64,000 bases of DNA from Deroplatys truncata (taxonomy: Eukaryota; Arthropoda; Insecta; Mantodea; Mantidae), in NCBI GenBank assembly GCA_030765065.1, contig CM060988.1, forward strand, positions 203,337,565-203,401,564, given 5' to 3'. The notes under the pieces are model-generated. The model searched no databases, was not told where the DNA came from, and saw only the letters and a program-made list of their open reading frames with translations. Made by a program: the position numbers and the translations under genes. The first letter of the stretch is position 1, and each line of letters begins with the position of its first letter. Of this stretch, positions 10,860 through 21,599 are shown one piece after another.

Positions 10860-12190
10860 ATGGAAGAAAAGAAGGGCTTAAGTAACTATGGGAATCAGTA
10901 TTGAAGAGTACAGAGGAAGAATTGGAACCTTTAATAAGTTAAAATGGAATAATTGTAAAATAAACAAAGGTACAGAAGAGATGATAAATATGATTCTTCT
11001 CACATGTATAATAGATATGCTACTGGTAATTGGTGGAGTCGAAATTAATCCTGGCCAAATGGGAATCAAAACATTATGGACGAAATTTTGGCTAGTATAA
11101 AAGATATGGATGAGAAATTAGGAAACAAACTAATGGCGTAGAAAAGGAACTAATAGATATCAAGAGTGAGATCAAAAATGAAATGCAAGATGTAAGAAAT
11201 GAGGTACAGAAAATCAAAAGAAGAGTAGAGCTGTTGGAAGAGAGACACCGCAGATTTAATGTAGTTATAACAGGAGTGAAAGAAAGGAATGGAGTATGGC
11301 CTGTTGAAGAGGTCAGAGAGATTATAGAAGAAAGCTTGGAATGTTGCTACAGGGCTGGGAGATTAAGAGGAGCCAGAATGATAGTTGCAAGATTTACATC
11401 AGTGCAGTTTGTTTATGAAGTGTTAAAGAAAACAAAGCAACTAAAAGGAACAAATATTTTTATAAACAGAGATTTATCGGTGGAACAATGGACCTTGAAG
11501 AAAGATTTAATACAACAAATGAAGCTGGCAAGAATGGAAGGGAAATGGGCCGTCATAAAGAATCTACGATTATGGGTCGATGGATGCAAAAGACGCACAA
11601 GGAGCAGTAGATTGCAGGAGCATGAAATGTGTCAGCCAAATACATCCGAGACCAGAGAGAAGGAATGCAGATCGGAAGGAAGTCCAAAGAGCGATCGGAG
11701 ACCAGAGGAAAAGGATGGAGATATGGAAGTTATGTCGCTGCTACGTGGGGCTGGCGGGAAGAAGATGGCTGTGTCAGAGGCGAGATTGGGAGCCGAGGTA
11801 GTGACGTCAGACGTATGGGCAACAGCTGGCAAAGTTAGGAAAGTGACATCATCTAGGAGGGAGGAAGTTCAATCGCTACGTGATATGGTTGCGGGCAGGG
11901 CAGAGGCATGGTTTCAGAGTGGCGAATTGGTGGTAGAAGAAAGCATTGTGTTGACACCCAATGGGAGTTTACAGATTTTGGACAGAAACAAAGGGGGACC
12001 GATAAGGGAGCCAACAGAAATAGATTTATGGAGTAGGAAAGTGTGCCATACATATAGAAATAGTGCAGGCTCTGTGAGAAGTATGGGAAAGCAGAAGCAG
12101 TAATAATGGGGGAGTAAATAGAATAGCAAGGGAGAGGGACTATAGAATGAATAGAAGGGAACAAATTAGACAAAATAAAGACAAGTGTAT
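10860..12190 (+). pseudogene. Non-LTR retrotransposon, 5' part with ORF1 and 2A-like motif
   Basis: The frame from 10888 (MGISIEEYRGRIG) ends its hydrophobic stretch with GGVEINPGQ (11032-11058), a near match to the 2A consensus D-V-E-x-N-P-G-P. It runs on into a charged coiled-coil region. After a one-base shift near 11133 the frame from 11183 to 12103 continues with a coiled coil (KIKRRVELLEERHRRF) and an RRM-like fold region (FNVVITGVKE, GTNIFINRDLS) as in L1-type ORF1 proteins. The last third is low-complexity. No endonuclease or reverse transcriptase follows, so the copy is 3'-truncated. The same ORF1 type occurs at 42757-42440 (minus). Confidence 0.75.
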
Positions 12191-12310
12191 TGTTTTTTTT
12201 TTTTCGGGTGGAGGAGAAAATGATTTAATTACTAACCCCAGACCCGATGGGAGTGTGGGACTCACCAATGAATTGGCATACCCACTAAAAACTCCTCCAC
12301 CGGAGTGGAT
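12191..12310. repeat. Fold-back sequence
   Basis: After a poly-T run, GGGTGGAGGAGAAAA (about 12204) pairs with ACTCCTCCACCGG (about 12292), leaving a loop of about 75 bases. The origin is unknown. Confidence 0.5.
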
Positions 12311-13046
12311 AGAATCAGTTTGCTGTGGTACCACCTGAAGCACCTGCACATTCCATGGAGAGAATATAAACTGGCTCACAGTGCGGTAACCAGTGGAGTT
12401 AGCTATTGGGAGCTGGGAGACAGGCTTGGCCTTCTAGGTCCAGCCTGCCCCCTAGCGGATTCCAGGAGAGGGTTGTTGTTGGATTTTGTTAATTGTGTGA
12501 GGATATTCCAGGAGTAGTGTCTTATTCTAGTAGTAATAGGTGTGCCTTATTCACACCATAGCGCTGCGTCCTCTAGTGGTAGCTCTGTCGTGCATCACAA
12601 GTAATTGGCTTGTATGCGAGTCAGTGGTTGGCTGTGTCTCTATGTTGAACTTATTCTGTAAATGGATCATACATGACATTGGTATTTGATGGTGATTCAT
12701 TATATTATATACACATTCTTATCATGTTAATTAATGCCCTGTGGGGGCATTGTCGTATAATGTGGGCGTCTTGTGTTGACTTTTATGTATTAATTGGTGT
12801 TGTTGATAGTTTAGTAAATGATGTTTCTCCCTGATGGGGGATGTCAATGCTGTTAATGTTTCGTTGAGCATGTCCTTTTTTCTTTAGTAAGCTGGGTCAC
12901 ATAGAATGCACATCTGGCAGGCTGCCTGCCTGAAAATGCAGGTGCGAGCCAATGCCACTTGCAGGGGGGCCCTCATCCCCCAGGGCCGCCTTGGCTTGGT
13001 GTAAGCACAAGCACTTGAGGGCTGCTGTAGGTAGTGGAATGTATTG

Positions 13047-13079
<33 letters not shown>

Positions 13080-13700
13080 CTATTCAAAGTTCAGTTATGT
13101 ATAACGTCGGAATAGTTAACTAAATTGTTTAGGTATTGCTGCATGTCAATTGCTGGCTCCCGGAGACCTATGGTTCTCTCAAATAGAGATAGTGGCCTTG
13201 AGTGCTGTTGTGTATTCATAAGCATGTGATAGATTTATATGAAATCGTGAAGTGAATGATTTAGATATAAAGGACGGTAAACACGGAGAGGCACATTTCT
13301 TAATATGAACGAGCAAGTGTTGTTATGGATGATCAGTATGGGGTACAAATAAGCATTCTCTAAATTGTATCTAATAGTTCCCATTTCCTGCTGATAGTGG
13401 AGTCTCAAAGACGATCGGAGGAAGCAAGGGAAGGGGAGAAGAACACTAAGCAGTATAGTGACTTTAAATGAGAAACTGTTAGCAGCTAACTGAACACACA
13501 TGTTTTGTAAATGTGGAAGCTTGGGTATGATAGGCAATAGGAGCCAGGGCTCGACACTGATCATGCTCAACACTCAATAAAGATCATATCATGTTAAGGT
13601 TTCCTTTAGTAATGACTTGTTTTAATACATTTTCCTAGTGAAGAAAATTCTTTTTTTCCCCTCTTAAATGACAGGGTGAAACCACTCACATCAGCACAAG
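12311..13700. other. No gene recognised
   Basis: It contains a (GT)n microsatellite at about 13046-13078 and scattered short open frames without recognisable domains. Confidence 0.35.
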
Positions 13701-13707
13701 TACAAGG

Positions 13708-14875
13708 TGACACTGCACATTTTTAGAAAATCAAAGATTAGTTTTAAAAATTTTAAATGATTTTGTTGTTTTTCAAAATATTTCTATTTAACACCAATAC
13801 ATTTTTGCATTTGATGAAACCAGCCCTTAAAGCAATGATACCACTCTTCCTGAGACACTTCAGAAAGCAGGTTTTTATAATGTTCCACTGCTTCATCTGA
13901 TGACGATAAAGTGATTCCACACATTTTATCTTTAATATTTGGAAACAAAAAGAAATTACAAGGTGCTAGGTCAGGGCTGTATAGTGAAGGGCATCCCGCT
14001 ACTCAGTTGTTAGTTTTACTGTATGCGACGGTGCAACATTATTTTTTATTTTTCACAAACTTTTTCAAAAATTTGTGGTAAACAGACATTTGTGTATCAA
14101 TCGGCAGTAATGGTACATACATCTTCTAATGCTATAGTAGCAATATGGCCCATCTTAGAAAACAAAACTAGCAACTATCTTCTTACCAACACTGCAAATT
14201 CGTCATACTTTTGTAGGCTTATGTTCTGTTCGAAAGACCCATTGAGCTGACTTGACTTTTCTTTTTAGGATTATAACAACAAATCCAAGATTGATCACCG
14301 GTAACGATATTCCAAACCAAATTTAAAGTGCAGCCTTGGAAATTTTTCAGAATTTTTCTGCACCAATCAATGTGTTGTTGTTTTTGATCAGGAGTCTTTT
14401 TATGTGGAATCCATCAACAACAAAGTTTTCTCGTGTCTAACTGTTGATGTAAAATGTTTTAGATTTGACTCATACCACTGCCCAATGTTGCCCAAATAAA
14501 TTCATAAGATGTCCGTTGATCTTGTAACAGCAGTATTGGCATCCTTCATGAAATGCAACTTTAAGAAAAAACTGATCTCTCTTGAATTTGCTGTACCATT
14601 ATAAATTGTTGCCTTAAATGGGGTTTCTTCGCCAAATACATTTCCAAGCCGATCTTCACATTGTTTAGACATTAATGATGATTTAAAATGATAGCCTGGA
14701 AATGTTCTCTAGTCAAATTCATTTTTGGGTCAACACAAAATCTTTAAATGATGATAATTAACAAACTTCACGGCAATCAACTCGCAAACCATTAGAAAGT
14801 AGCTATCAAATATAAACAAATTTCATTTGATTTTTAGAAACGTGGCATTCTAAAAATTTTCAGTATTGTCCTCGT
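13708..14875 (-). pseudogene. Mariner-type transposase relic (SETMAR-like), multiple frameshifts
   Basis: Reading the minus strand across frames gives successive mariner hallmarks: a TGDQSW block with the first catalytic Asp (near 14290), then SPDLAPCNFFLFPNIKDKM (near 13960) with the third, and a C-terminal WYHCFKGWFHQMQKCIG (near 13830). Many stops and shifts intervene. The ends share TTTTTAGAA and AAATCAAA blocks in inverted orientation, so the limits given are approximate. No function is expected. Confidence 0.7.
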
Positions 14876-15959
14876 AAGCAACAACTAAACCATGTAGTAA
14901 TCAGAGCTGATACAGCCAATGCAGTAACATATCGCTGAAAGGTAGCAAGTCTGTAACTTAATGCTTCTCTCCTATATTAACATTATGAACAGCAGCAGTT
15001 TTCTGCACCAAGAGAAACATGACTGTTTATACTGTTTCATGCACATTGCTTGAATAACATTTTCTTTTCAGAATTTGACTTAATGCCTTTCAGCTCCAGT
15101 CGATTAAATTTTTATCACAGGTACAATTTTTTAAATAAATACTTGAGGGTGTTTACTGATACTGGAAATATATTTGAATATACTGGAATTAGTGATTACA
15201 TACCGGAAGACTTGGCTGAAATGTTCATGTAACATTGATTTATTTTAGATTAAATTTTGAGGTGATTGGTTCCTGTAATATGTTAATTAAATATTTGTTT
15301 AATGTTATTATTTTGCATGATATGTATGATATTTATGTAAAATGACAAAACAATGACAATCTTTCATCCATAACATTTTTTTACCAGCTGTACAACATTC
15401 TTAGAGTTTTGAAGACTTTAGAGGGGTAGGCCATGGGGGAGGCTAAGATGAATAAAACAAATCTGCTCATACTTCATTCCCATTTCTGTGAATATCAGTG
15501 AATTTTTTATCCATTATTATGACTAGCATGGGAGTTTTACAAAATTAATTTCTAAGCGATATTTGGGAGAAATTGGCATAAAAAAATCTAGAATATTGTA
15601 CAATAATTCCATAAAGAGTACAGAGTAAATTTAATAAAATGGTCATTAGAGATTTAAAAAGCCTTTAGTTCAACATCGGGTATAGCAAATAATAAACACA
15701 GCTTCATATTCTGGCTATGGAAACAAATAAAACAGTAAAGATGTTAAGCCAGCCACAATACACATTTTTACTTTAATATGATTCGATGCAGTACTGGAAT
15801 TTTAAACCTTCAAGGCAGAAGACACCCGGTATTATTTCAGTTATACTGCTAGACACTTTACTAAACCCAAAAGACAACATTCTCCCTAACTGAACATAAT
15901 TAGCTTATACTTGTGAGCTGATTGGTCCAATGGCCAGAAAAGCTTCAGTGGTTATTCTG
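14876..15959. other. Mostly unassigned; a small open frame with an acceptor-like start
   Basis: A frame from about 15073 to 15232 follows a good acceptor-like CTTTTCAG and ends DYIPEDLAEMFM then stop. It looks slightly protein-like, but its first bases TGACTTAATGCCTTTCAGC also occur at 10082 and (inverted) at 9917, so the left part belongs to a repeat. I do not call it a gene. Confidence 0.25.
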
Positions 15960-16521
15960 CTGCTTGTACCATTTTACATTGAAGTGATAGATAAATTTTG
16001 CAAAAAAAAATGGAGTGTAAGAATTAATGTAAATAAAACAAAAATTATGGTATTTAAAAAGGGCAATAAATTATGGAAAGATGAGAAATGGTATTGGCAT
16101 GGAAGAGAAATTGAGGTAGTCCAAAAATTGATTATTTAAGGATACAATTAAGCAGCAATGGTGGGTGGAGAGAAACAAAAGAGAATAGTATTAGCTAAAG
16201 GAAAAACGGCAATGAAAGCCATCAAAACTTGTATAGATAAATTACCAGAAATGCAATTAAAATGGTTAGAGAGAATTTATACTACTGTAGTAGAAGCAAA
16301 AATGTTATATGGAGCAGAGATTTGGGGCCTAGAAGAAGGGTGAGTAAATATGATCCATAGGAGCTTTTGTAAACAAATATTGGGCTTACCAAGATATCAC
16401 CCAACAGAGTAGCTCAAGCTGAATTAGGGAGAATGGGAATTAAAGGAAAAATTGTGGAAAGAGTGCTAAAATATTGGATTAGAATTATTTTGATGATCAG
16501 AATATTTTACATCAATGTTTG
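15960..16521 (+). pseudogene. Non-LTR reverse transcriptase C-terminal part, left half of a split element
   Basis: Frames give the region after the catalytic motif: WSVRINVNKTKIMVFKKG, then the GGW segment and KWLERIYTTVVEAKMLYGAE with IWGLEEG. It continues in shifted frame to a block reading NILHQC at the right edge, where the LTR retrotransposon begins. The 5' part of the element is missing. The right half is at 20891-21470. Confidence 0.8.
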
Positions 16522-17519
16522 TGCGAGAGAACAATTTTACATGTTTATAGCACCACGTTGTGGAAGCCAATTTACGAGAGCAAATATGTGTTTACTTCAC
16601 GCGAAGCCATCTTGTGTGACGTCATACGTTGGTTGGTTCATTTGTTCTGTTTGTAGATTCCTCTGGCGTAGCAATTTGTATCAGTTTTAAATGTCCACCG
16701 GCTAGCTATCATCTGATCTTGGTAGGCATGTTTTTCTTACAGGTTGTGAAGCGGAAAGGAATCTTTTATCCAAAAATTACTAGTGAAGAAATGTGTTTTA
16801 TAATGTTTTATTGTCGAACACGTGCACTAACACATTTACATATTAATCTGAATACTCGCCCAAACTGAAACTGTTTATAATAACTTCTTATCACTTTTAA
16901 CTCACGTACTTCAACTTTGTATATTTAACTGTAGAATATTTTATAAGATTTCTCGTACTTCTGCTGCGTGTAACTTATGACGAAATGAAGGACTGATTGG
17001 CGACATGTAGTGTACTGAGAATTCCGTTGAACTGGGGGTCAACGTGTAGTGTACTGAGAATCTTGTTGAACTGCGGGATCGACGTGGAGTGTACGGAGAA
17101 TTTTGTATAACTGCGGGGCGACCGACTTCGAGCCTGGCTATTTATGCGCTTACCTCAAGATACGCCTAAGGACTATAAATGAATTACTATTGGCTAATAA
17201 AACGCGCCAACATTAGCGTCTATTTTACTATCCAATGAAAACCACTAATACATATTACTTTTAGAGAACATTCTGGAAGCTTTTTTACTGAAAAGGCGCG
17301 AAACATTACGTAACTTCCTGGTTCCCGGTAACGATAAACAACTCATTCCTTGCCGCAGTATTGCGCTATTGTTAACAGTTTCAGTAGAGCCGTATATTAT
17401 CATTTACCAATAATATTTACAATTAATAAACCTCTGAAATCAATGTCACACAAAAATACACATTCATATTAAAATAATTATTTACCTTTGAGCAATTTGT
17501 GATACAAATTACCGTATCA
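16522..17519 (-). repeat. Left LTR (3' LTR of the minus-oriented element)
   Basis: 998 bases. It carries an internal triplicated unit of about 40 bases (17001-17125, GTAGTGTACTGAGAAT repeated), CCAAT-like boxes (ATTGGC, ATTGGCTAAT) and a TATTTATG element near 17140. A 79-codon open frame inside it is present identically in the other LTR and is not taken as a gene. Confidence 0.9.
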
Positions 17520-18386
17520 TATGCCCCACTAGAAACGTAATTATAAATATTTATAACTTGTTTGGAAATTTTATAATTTTGTTTTTAGTCTCCTAAATCT
17601 TGTAACACACGCTATCACTTTCACTAAACACTTCACACGCATTTAGCACACGACATGTTTTATCTCGCCACTACTTACTGGCTTTGGTTTAATTAATTTA
17701 GATATTAATCTGACATCACAAATTTTTTTTTTTTTTTTATAGCAAATACTTTACCCTAAATTATTTAACTAGTGTTACAAAAAATGGTTTACTTTCTTAT
17801 ACTGTTACCAAAAATTTATCAATTCAAGAATTTTTTTTTTATAATAATTATACATATTTACCAAAATATTTACCCTCTACATATATTTAAATCTCCTAAA
17901 TCTAGGCACTGTGTCACATTTTCTGTTTGCTACATAAGTATTTGTTTCAATTATTTTTAATTATATTTACCAAATTTTTTTGTTATTTTGTACTTTGCAA
18001 ATATATTTACATCTCTTAAATCTTGACAATGTTTCACTTTTTCTGTTTGCTACATAAGTATTTGTTTTGAATTATTTTTACCATTTTTGTTATTTTGAAT
18101 TTTATTTTAACAATACTCTTGGAATTGCATTTACGTATCTTTACTTTAATATCATATTAAATTTTAATTATTACCTTCTTCTTTTCAAATACTGTTACAG
18201 TTACTAAAAAACGTTATTTTTTTTTTTAAATATTTATTTCTTTTAATTTTTCTATCTTTTTTTTTTTTTTTATTAAGTTTCTGTTTTCTCATGACATATA
18301 CATTTAGTTAACCCTCTTACGTTCCAATACATTTATCTGCAAGTCATCTTTAACTATCCAGCATTTACTTTACATCACATTGCTAT
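17520..18386. other. AT-rich interior of the LTR element, non-coding
   Basis: It includes a direct repeat of about 85 bases (17879-17960 and 17999-18080; shared TTTCTGTTTGCTACATAAGT) and long T runs. No frame of note. Confidence 0.6.
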
Positions 18387-19376
18387 TTACCCTCCTGGAT
18401 CAAATTGTGTGTGGCTAAACATTACTCGTAGCCGTAACCTAACCTTCAAATTTTGCATGAATAACCTCTTGTATTCATATGAAATTTCGTCCCATGATAA
18501 TATTTGGAAACAGTCTACAGTTTCTTGAACAATACATCTTTTAACAATTGTCATTTTCAATTCTTCTGCTATCATTTTAATTTGAGAATACTCTGACAAA
18601 TCTGTACTAAACTGTACTGGACTGGAGTTTTCGTTTTGAACATCTTGGTACAATTTATTTCCTTGCATTTCTGATTCTTTTTGTATTTCTGATATCTCCC
18701 CTCTGAAATTAACCTGCGCCTCATTTACATCTACATTCCTAACCTCATTTATCTCTCTTAGTTCACTTGAAATACTACTCATTTGACTTCCTAACTCTGT
18801 ACATTCTACATTAACCTCACTTTTAGTATTAACCTCACTTTCTTTGTTACCTATTTCCTTGCTCATGTCTAGCATTTTCTTTGAAATTTCTCCTGTCTCA
18901 CTTGCTATTACTTCCTCATTTTCATCTCTCATTTTTGGCATACAACTATCTAGCTTCATAACTTTCTTTTCAATTTCTTCACTGCTTTGATTTACTGTTT
19001 GCTCTAATACCTCATTACTCCTACCAATATTTTCAATTGATTTCCTATGATCCCTTTTTATATCTTCTCTCAATTCCTCCAAACTCTGATCTACTTTTTG
19101 TTCTACCCTCTTAATAATATCTTCACTTAATTCCCTATGATTCCTGTCCATAGCTTCCCCTAATTTCTCATAACTCTTTTGCATATCTTCTATAAATTGA
19201 TCTCTAAAATTTCTCAGCATTTCCATCATTATTCTAGCATCAATAGTAATATTTCCTGCTATTCTATTCTGACTTTCTGCACTAACATTTTTTTTCTCCA
19301 ATACTACATTGTTTGAGCTTTTTTTTGTAACCTGTATTGACTTACAGCTAACTGTTACACTATCTCCCTCCATCAT
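18387..19376 (-). CDS. Coiled-coil protein of the LTR element (Gag-like candidate)
   Basis: The frame has 329 codons. Residues 1-45 are low in structure; about 50-260 is an almost continuous acidic/basic coiled coil with repeats such as SYEKLGEAMDRNHRELSEDI and SLEELREDIKRDHRKS. The last 80 residues are distinct and end with VMFSHTQFDPGG. The frame is intact within a very young element, which suggests recent selection or recent birth. There is no zinc knuckle, protease or polymerase motif. Gag is the usual product at this place, so a Gag-like role is inferred from position and coiled coil only. The joined C-terminal segment could instead be the tail of a deleted polyprotein. Confidence 0.6.
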   Translation of the reverse strand: MMEGDSVTVSCKSIQVTKKSSNNVVLEKKNVSAESQNRIAGNITIDARIMMEMLRNFRDQFIEDMQKSYEKLGEAMDRNHRELSEDIIKRVEQKVDQSLEELREDIKRDHRKSIENIGRSNEVLEQTVNQSSEEIEKKVMKLDSCMPKMRDENEEVIASETGEISKKMLDMSKEIGNKESEVNTKSEVNVECTELGSQMSSISSELREINEVRNVDVNEAQVNFRGEISEIQKESEMQGNKLYQDVQNENSSPVQFSTDLSEYSQIKMIAEELKMTIVKRCIVQETVDCFQILSWDEISYEYKRLFMQNLKVRLRLRVMFSHTQFDPGG

Positions 19377-19443
19377 TGTTTCTTGTTCTACACTTTTTTT
19401 TTTTTTTTTAAATTAAAATCATACTTTTCTAACCTTTCTGATG

Positions 19444-19879
19444 CTATCTGCTGATGTATCTTTGATGTCCAGCGTTCTGCCCCATTCTCCTAGATTTGAT
19501 GTCGCTTTTGCGTTGTGTTGTGATGAATCTACGTCGTTTCGATGTTTTTGCGTTGAATTCCCTGTTGCCTCGTAATCTCGGAATTACGATCGAAGTCTGT
19601 TGTCCCTGTTGTTTCTTGAATCTGGGTCTTGTAGATGATTTCACCGCTGCATTCCTCCTTTGGTCCTCTCAATTCTTCTTGGTTATTTCTGATCCTTTCC
19701 TGGTTACTCGAGTTCCTTTCCTGGTCGCTTCGCCTTCCTTTCCTGGTTACTTCGCCCCACGTCCTGGTCATCTTATTCCTTTCCTGGTCACTTCGCCCCA
19801 CGTTATGGGTGCCAATTTGCGAGAGAACAAATTGTATGTTGCAAATAAATGTTTGTTTACATAACTTTAACTGCCCCAC
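19444..19879 (-). other. Leader region of the LTR element with short repeats
   Basis: Overlapping open frames here arise from a repeated unit (TTCCTTTCCTGGTCACTTCG and variants, 19680-19800) rich in Glu-Arg-Asn codons. A second copy of the primer-site/LTR-edge block is at 19795-19840. Confidence 0.5.
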
Positions 19880-19894
19880 GTATGGGAGCCAATT

Positions 19895-20890
19895 TGCAAT
19901 AGCAATTTTACGTGTTTATAGCACCACGTTGTGGAAGCCAATTTACGAGAGCAAATATGTGTTTACTTCACGCGAAGCCATCTTGTGTGACGTCATACGT
20001 TGGTTGGTTCATTTGTTCTGTTTGTAGATTCCTCTGGCGTAGCAATTTGTATCAGTTTTAAATGTCCACCGGCTAGCTATCATCTGATCTTGGTAGGCAT
20101 GTTTTTCTTACAGGTTGTGAAGCGGAAAGGAATCTTTTATCCAAAAATTACTAGTGAAGAAATGTGTTTTATAATGTTTTATTGTCGAACACGTGCACTA
20201 ACACATTTACATATTAATCTGAATACTCGCCCAAACTGAAACTGTTTATAATAACTTCTTATCACTTTTAACTCACGTACTTCAACTTTGTATATTTAAC
20301 TGTAGAATATTTTATAAGATTTCTCGTACTTCTGCTGCGTGTAACTTATGACGAAATGAAGGACTGATTGGCGACATGTAGTGTACTGAGAATTCCGTTG
20401 AACTGGGGGTCAACGTGTAGTGTACTGAGAATCTTGTTGAACTGCGGGATCGACGTGGAGTGTACGGAGAATTTTGTATAACTGCGGGGCGACCGACTTC
20501 GAGCCTGGCTATTTATGCGCTTACCTCAAGATACGCCTAAGGACTATAAATGAATTACTATTGGCTAATAAAACGCGCCAACATTAGCGTCTATTTTACT
20601 ATCCAATGAAAACCACTAATACATATTACTTTTAGAGAACATTCTGGAAGCTTTTTTACTGAAAAGGCGCGAAACATTACGTAACTTCCTGGTTCCCGGT
20701 AACGATAAACAACTCATTCCTTGCCGCAGTATTGCGCTATTGTTAACAGTTTCAGTAGAGCCGTATATTATCATTTACCAATAATATTTACAATTAATAA
20801 ACCTCTGAAATCAGTGTCACACAAAAATACACATTCATATTAAAATAATTATTTACCTTTGAGCAATTTGTGATACAAATTACCGTATCA
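19895..20890 (-). repeat. Right LTR (5' LTR of the minus-oriented element)
   Basis: 996 bases. Compared with the left LTR I saw only two substitutions (ACATG/ACGTG near the left end; CAATGTC/CAGTGTC near 20813) plus small differences in the first 15 bases. Confidence 0.9.
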
Positions 20891-21560
20891 TTTGATAGTG
20901 CAGGAAAGACTTAATCATAAAGAGTCTTGGCTAGGTAAGATAAAGGAAACCTTGATGAAGATAGGTTTTGGGGAGATTTGGAGAGCTCAAGAATTACTAC
21001 AAATAGGTTTCTGGAATGAAATTAGGACAAGAATAGAGGATATGGAAAAACAAGATTTATTAGTGAGTTTTACTTTTAAGAGCTCACCGAGATTATACAG
21101 AGAAATGAAAGTAGTATGGAACAGGGAACAGTATGTGATAAAACAGCAAGAGCAGGCTAGGACAGGGGTGGTGAATTTGAAAGGTTTGAGAAGAGAGATT
21201 GATTTGGAGAATTGCCCACTATGCCAACGGAAAGTTAAAGAGTGGCATATAGTTTTAGAGTGAAGAAATGAAGTTGCTTAGAAAGAGGATAGAGAAGAGA
21301 GAATGGTTAAATTTACCAATAGAAATTCAAGCTGAAAAGTTAGTAAATGTAAAATCTAGGAAAAATATAATAGAAGTAGGAAACTTCTTGGACAGAGTAA
21401 GAGCAAAATGGATGAGGAAAATTAGCAAGGAAGAGGTAAATGAGTATTAAATTGCAGTAGTTTTTATTTGATATGTTGCAAGTAGGACCCAACAACTCAA
21501 CAACCTCAAGGTTTGAGTTTGTTGGGCTCCAAGGAAAGTAACTCAAGGTAGAGTTACAGT
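20891..21560 (+). pseudogene. Right half of the split non-LTR element, with 3' UTR hairpin
   Basis: The frame resumes after the LTR element (LIVQERLNHKESWLGKIKET, then SSPRLYREMKVVWNREQY) and carries the C-terminal cysteine motif ENCPLCQRKVKEWHIVLE; the next frame (21268-21450) completes the C-terminus (WMRKISKEEVNEY stop). The 3' UTR contains a hairpin: GGACCCAACAACTCAA (21485) pairs with TTGAGTTTGTTGGGCTCC (about 21515). Confidence 0.8.
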
Positions 21561-21599
21561 TAGTATTGGAGATTAAATAAAGTGATAATTGTACTTTTA

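Larger units (their letters stand above)
16522..20890 (-). mobile_element. Young non-autonomous LTR retrotransposon (Gypsy-type by TSD size)
   Basis: Two LTRs (16522-17519 and 19895-20890) start TG and end CA and look almost identical. A 4-base duplication TTTG flanks the element (16518-16521 and 20891-20894). Orientation is minus: a tRNA-primer-like site TGGCTCCCATACGTGGGGC (19891-19873) lies 3 bases inside the right LTR, and a purine-rich TAGTGGGGCATA adjoins the left one. The 2375-bp interior has no protease, reverse transcriptase or integrase; its only long frame is a coiled-coil protein. A 4-base TSD is typical of Gypsy elements, but the superfamily is inferred. It must be mobilised by another element. 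Confidence 0.88.

Noticed and set aside
16629..20239. Identical 79-codon frames at 16629 and 20000
   Set aside because: They are the same part of the two LTRs; identity reflects the LTR pair, not a conserved gene.
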